Shown here: positions 62,710 through 64,000 of the stretch, in pieces
How positions within the stretch are numbered: position 1 is the first letter of the stretch
Layout: the number at the start of each line of letters is the position of its first letter
NCBI RefSeq assembly: GCF_020535245.1
Contig: NZ_CP084910.1
Location: forward strand, 62,001 to 126,000
Direction of reading: 5' to 3'
DNA from: Asticcacaulis sp. AND118
GTDB taxonomy: Bacteria; Pseudomonadota; Alphaproteobacteria; Caulobacterales; Caulobacteraceae
DNA length: 64,000 bases
Position numbers and translations under genes: made by a program
Notes under the pieces: generated by a model
Databases searched by the model: none
Seen by the model: the letters and a program-made list of their open reading frames with translations, nothing else
Told to the model about the DNA's origin: nothing

Positions 62710-62742
62710 AAAAAAGCGGCTGGCCTTCTGAAGGGCCGCCGC
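62710..62742 (-). terminator. Terminator upstream of rimP
   Basis: On the minus strand, GCGGC (62742-62738), an inner GGCCCTT...AAGGCC pair and GCCGC (62720-62716) form a stem followed by six T (62715-62710). It should stop transcripts of the GGDEF-EAL gene and leaves only 49 bases for the rimP promoter. Confidence 0.75.
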
Positions 62743-62836
62743 CGGGGCCGGAAGGCCGTTCGGACGATGTTGGCGTCTGTATAGTCCCGAAATGCACGCC
62801 TGCCAAGCGAAAACGCGTTTAACCCCCAAAAGGGAC

Positions 62837-64000
62837 TCAGCCGCGCGCCAGATAAAGCGTCGTGGCGCGGCGGTGCGCTTCGCCGGCCAGGTAGTCGGCC
62901 ACATCGTCGGCCGGGATCGGGCGTCCGATCAGATAGCCCTGAATGTAGCGGGCCCCTATGGCGCGTAACTGATGCAACTGGGCCTCGGTTTCCACGCCCT
63001 CCATCACCGCATCCATGCCCAGCGTCGCCGCCATGTCGAGCATGATCTTGACGATCTGAGCGCCGCGCGGCCCTTCGGATAAACGGCGGATAAAGGCCTG
63101 ATCGATCTTGAGGGTATCGACCTCTATATCGTTGAGATAACCGAAATTGCTGTAGCCCGCGCCGAAATCGTCGAGCGACAGACGCGTCCCCAGCGCCTTC
63201 AGTTCGCTGACCGCCGTCATGGCCTGCTCGAAGTCGGTAAGCATGGCGGTTTCGGTGATCTCGAATTCGATGCAGGCCGGATCAAGGCCCGACGCCCGCA
63301 CGATGTCGCAGACGCGCTGCGTGGCTGACGGGGACATCAGATCGCGTGCCGATAAATTGAAGCTGACGCGCATCCCGGCCGGCCATTCGGCAGCGGCGCG
63401 CAGGGCCTTGGCCAGCAGGACCGGCGTCATGGCGGTGATCACACCCACGCGCTCCGCCGCCGGGATGAAACGGTCGGCGGGCACGCAGCCCAGACGCGGG
63501 CTGTGCCAGCGGGCCAGCGCCTCAAAGCCGATGGTCGTGCGATTATCGAGGTCGTACTGCGGCTGGAAGACTACCGAAAGCTCGGCCTCCATATTGATGG
63601 TGCGCAGGGCCTGCTCCACCGCCTGCGCGTCGCGAACTTCGCGTGCATGGGCGGAATCGAACAAAACCGCTTCACCGCGTCTCAGGTGCTTGGCGCGGTA
63701 AAGGGCATAGTCGGCCTGTTCCAACAGACGCGACGCCAGGGCGGCCTCTTCGTCGCGGCGCGCCAGGCCGGCGGAGGCCGACAGGCTGGCCAGTTCGCCG
63801 TCGACCGCGAAAGGCGCCTCCAGCGCGCGGCAAATGCCCACCGCCACCACGATCGCTTCGGCGTCCGACAGGTCCGTCATCAGCAGCGCGAACTCATCGC
63901 CGCCCAGACGCGCGATCAGACTGCCGGTCGGCGCGGCTTGAATCATGCGGCGTCCGGCTTCACGCAGGACATGGTCTCCGGCGGCATGGCCGAAAATGTC
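62837..64000 (-). CDS. GGDEF-EAL cyclic-di-GMP protein, C-terminal part
   Basis: 388 residues seen; the frame is open to the window's right end, so the N-terminus is missing. The GGDEF domain enters at DIFGHAAGDHVLREAGRRM and has an intact RLGGDEFALL; the RxxD inhibitory site is absent. The EAL domain has EALARWHSPRLG, FEITETAM and DDFGAGYSN, with the PDE residues in place. The C-terminus ends HRRATTLYLARG. Any sensor domain is outside the window. It is the second GGDEF-EAL gene here, 55 kb from the first, with a different N-terminal context. Confidence 0.93.
   Translation of the reverse strand, partial: DIFGHAAGDHVLREAGRRMIQAAPTGSLIARLGGDEFALLMTDLSDAEAIVVAVGICRALEAPFAVDGELASLSASAGLARRDEEAALASRLLEQADYALYRAKHLRRGEAVLFDSAHAREVRDAQAVEQALRTINMEAELSVVFQPQYDLDNRTTIGFEALARWHSPRLGCVPADRFIPAAERVGVITAMTPVLLAKALRAAAEWPAGMRVSFNLSARDLMSPSATQRVCDIVRASGLDPACIEFEITETAMLTDFEQAMTAVSELKALGTRLSLDDFGAGYSNFGYLNDIEVDTLKIDQAFIRRLSEGPRGAQIVKIMLDMAATLGMDAVMEGVETEAQLHQLRAIGARYIQGYLIGRPIPADDVADYLAGEAHRRATTLYLARG

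Noticed and set aside
60285-62822. Plus-strand frame of 845 codons opposite nusA and rimP
   Set aside because: nusA and rimP are certain on the minus strand; the frame exists only because of their codon use.

Overview
The window is a GC-rich, gene-dense stretch of an alphaproteobacterial chromosome. The gene families (AddAB instead of RecBCD, UbiE-UbiB, TonB-dependent receptors, a bacterial alpha-2-macroglobulin with PBP1C, a small REC protein with a GPDRRR tail) and the dnaK-dnaJ-dapB order fit Caulobacterales, with Asticcacaulis or a close relative the best guess. That is inferred from gene content and protein style. No rRNA or tRNA gene, CRISPR array, integrase or transposase is visible.

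Layout. 1-5.0 kb: end of dnaK, dnaJ, dapB, a small membrane protein, dut and coaBC. 5.0-13.2 kb: a lipoprotein with a toxin-like nuclease domain, a GGDEF-EAL protein, CorA, a first VapBC module, ubiB-ubiE, an EF-hand protein, a membrane-anchored thioredoxin-like protein and a 50-residue membrane protein. 13.3-23.4 kb: a tightly overlapping run acyltransferase-tsaE-amgK-murU-addB-addA, then trxA and a strong terminator. 23.4-30.7 kb: lipid kinase, phosphoesterase, LysE-type exporter, a short unit with a 24-codon ORF and a near-ideal ribosome binding site, an acidic protein, ftsK, a RidA-family protein and a LolA-like protein, with REP-like repeats in the gaps. 30.7-38.4 kb (minus strand): alpha-2-macroglobulin, vapB-vapC and pbpC, with the toxin-antitoxin pair lying between the two envelope genes and overlapping pbpC. 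38.6-42.9 kb: response regulator, TonB receptor, trmD, rplS. 42.9-44.1 kb: an AT-rich island with a DUF3800 gene and, three bases past its stop, an 85-base element that folds into a closed multibranch structure. 44.1-48.5 kb: a PQQ-type sugar dehydrogenase, a second TonB receptor and a pentapeptide-repeat protein, separated by compound hairpin-terminator-hairpin elements. 48.7-62.7 kb (mostly minus strand): the rimP-nusA-ylxR-infB and rbfA-truB-rpsO-pnp translation cluster, split by purU, an unknown gene, a plus-strand DUF418 membrane protein and three 90-base tandem repeats. The window ends inside a second GGDEF-EAL gene.

Most genes are housekeeping: protein folding, lysine and CoA synthesis, dUTP control, ubiquinone synthesis, cell-wall recycling, double-strand break repair, chromosome segregation, translation initiation and RNA decay. 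The most interesting parts are the DUF3800 gene with its structured RNA candidate, the short transcription unit at 25.8-26.0 kb, the vapBC pair inside the alpha-2-macroglobulin/pbpC pair, and the repeated intergenic hairpin elements.
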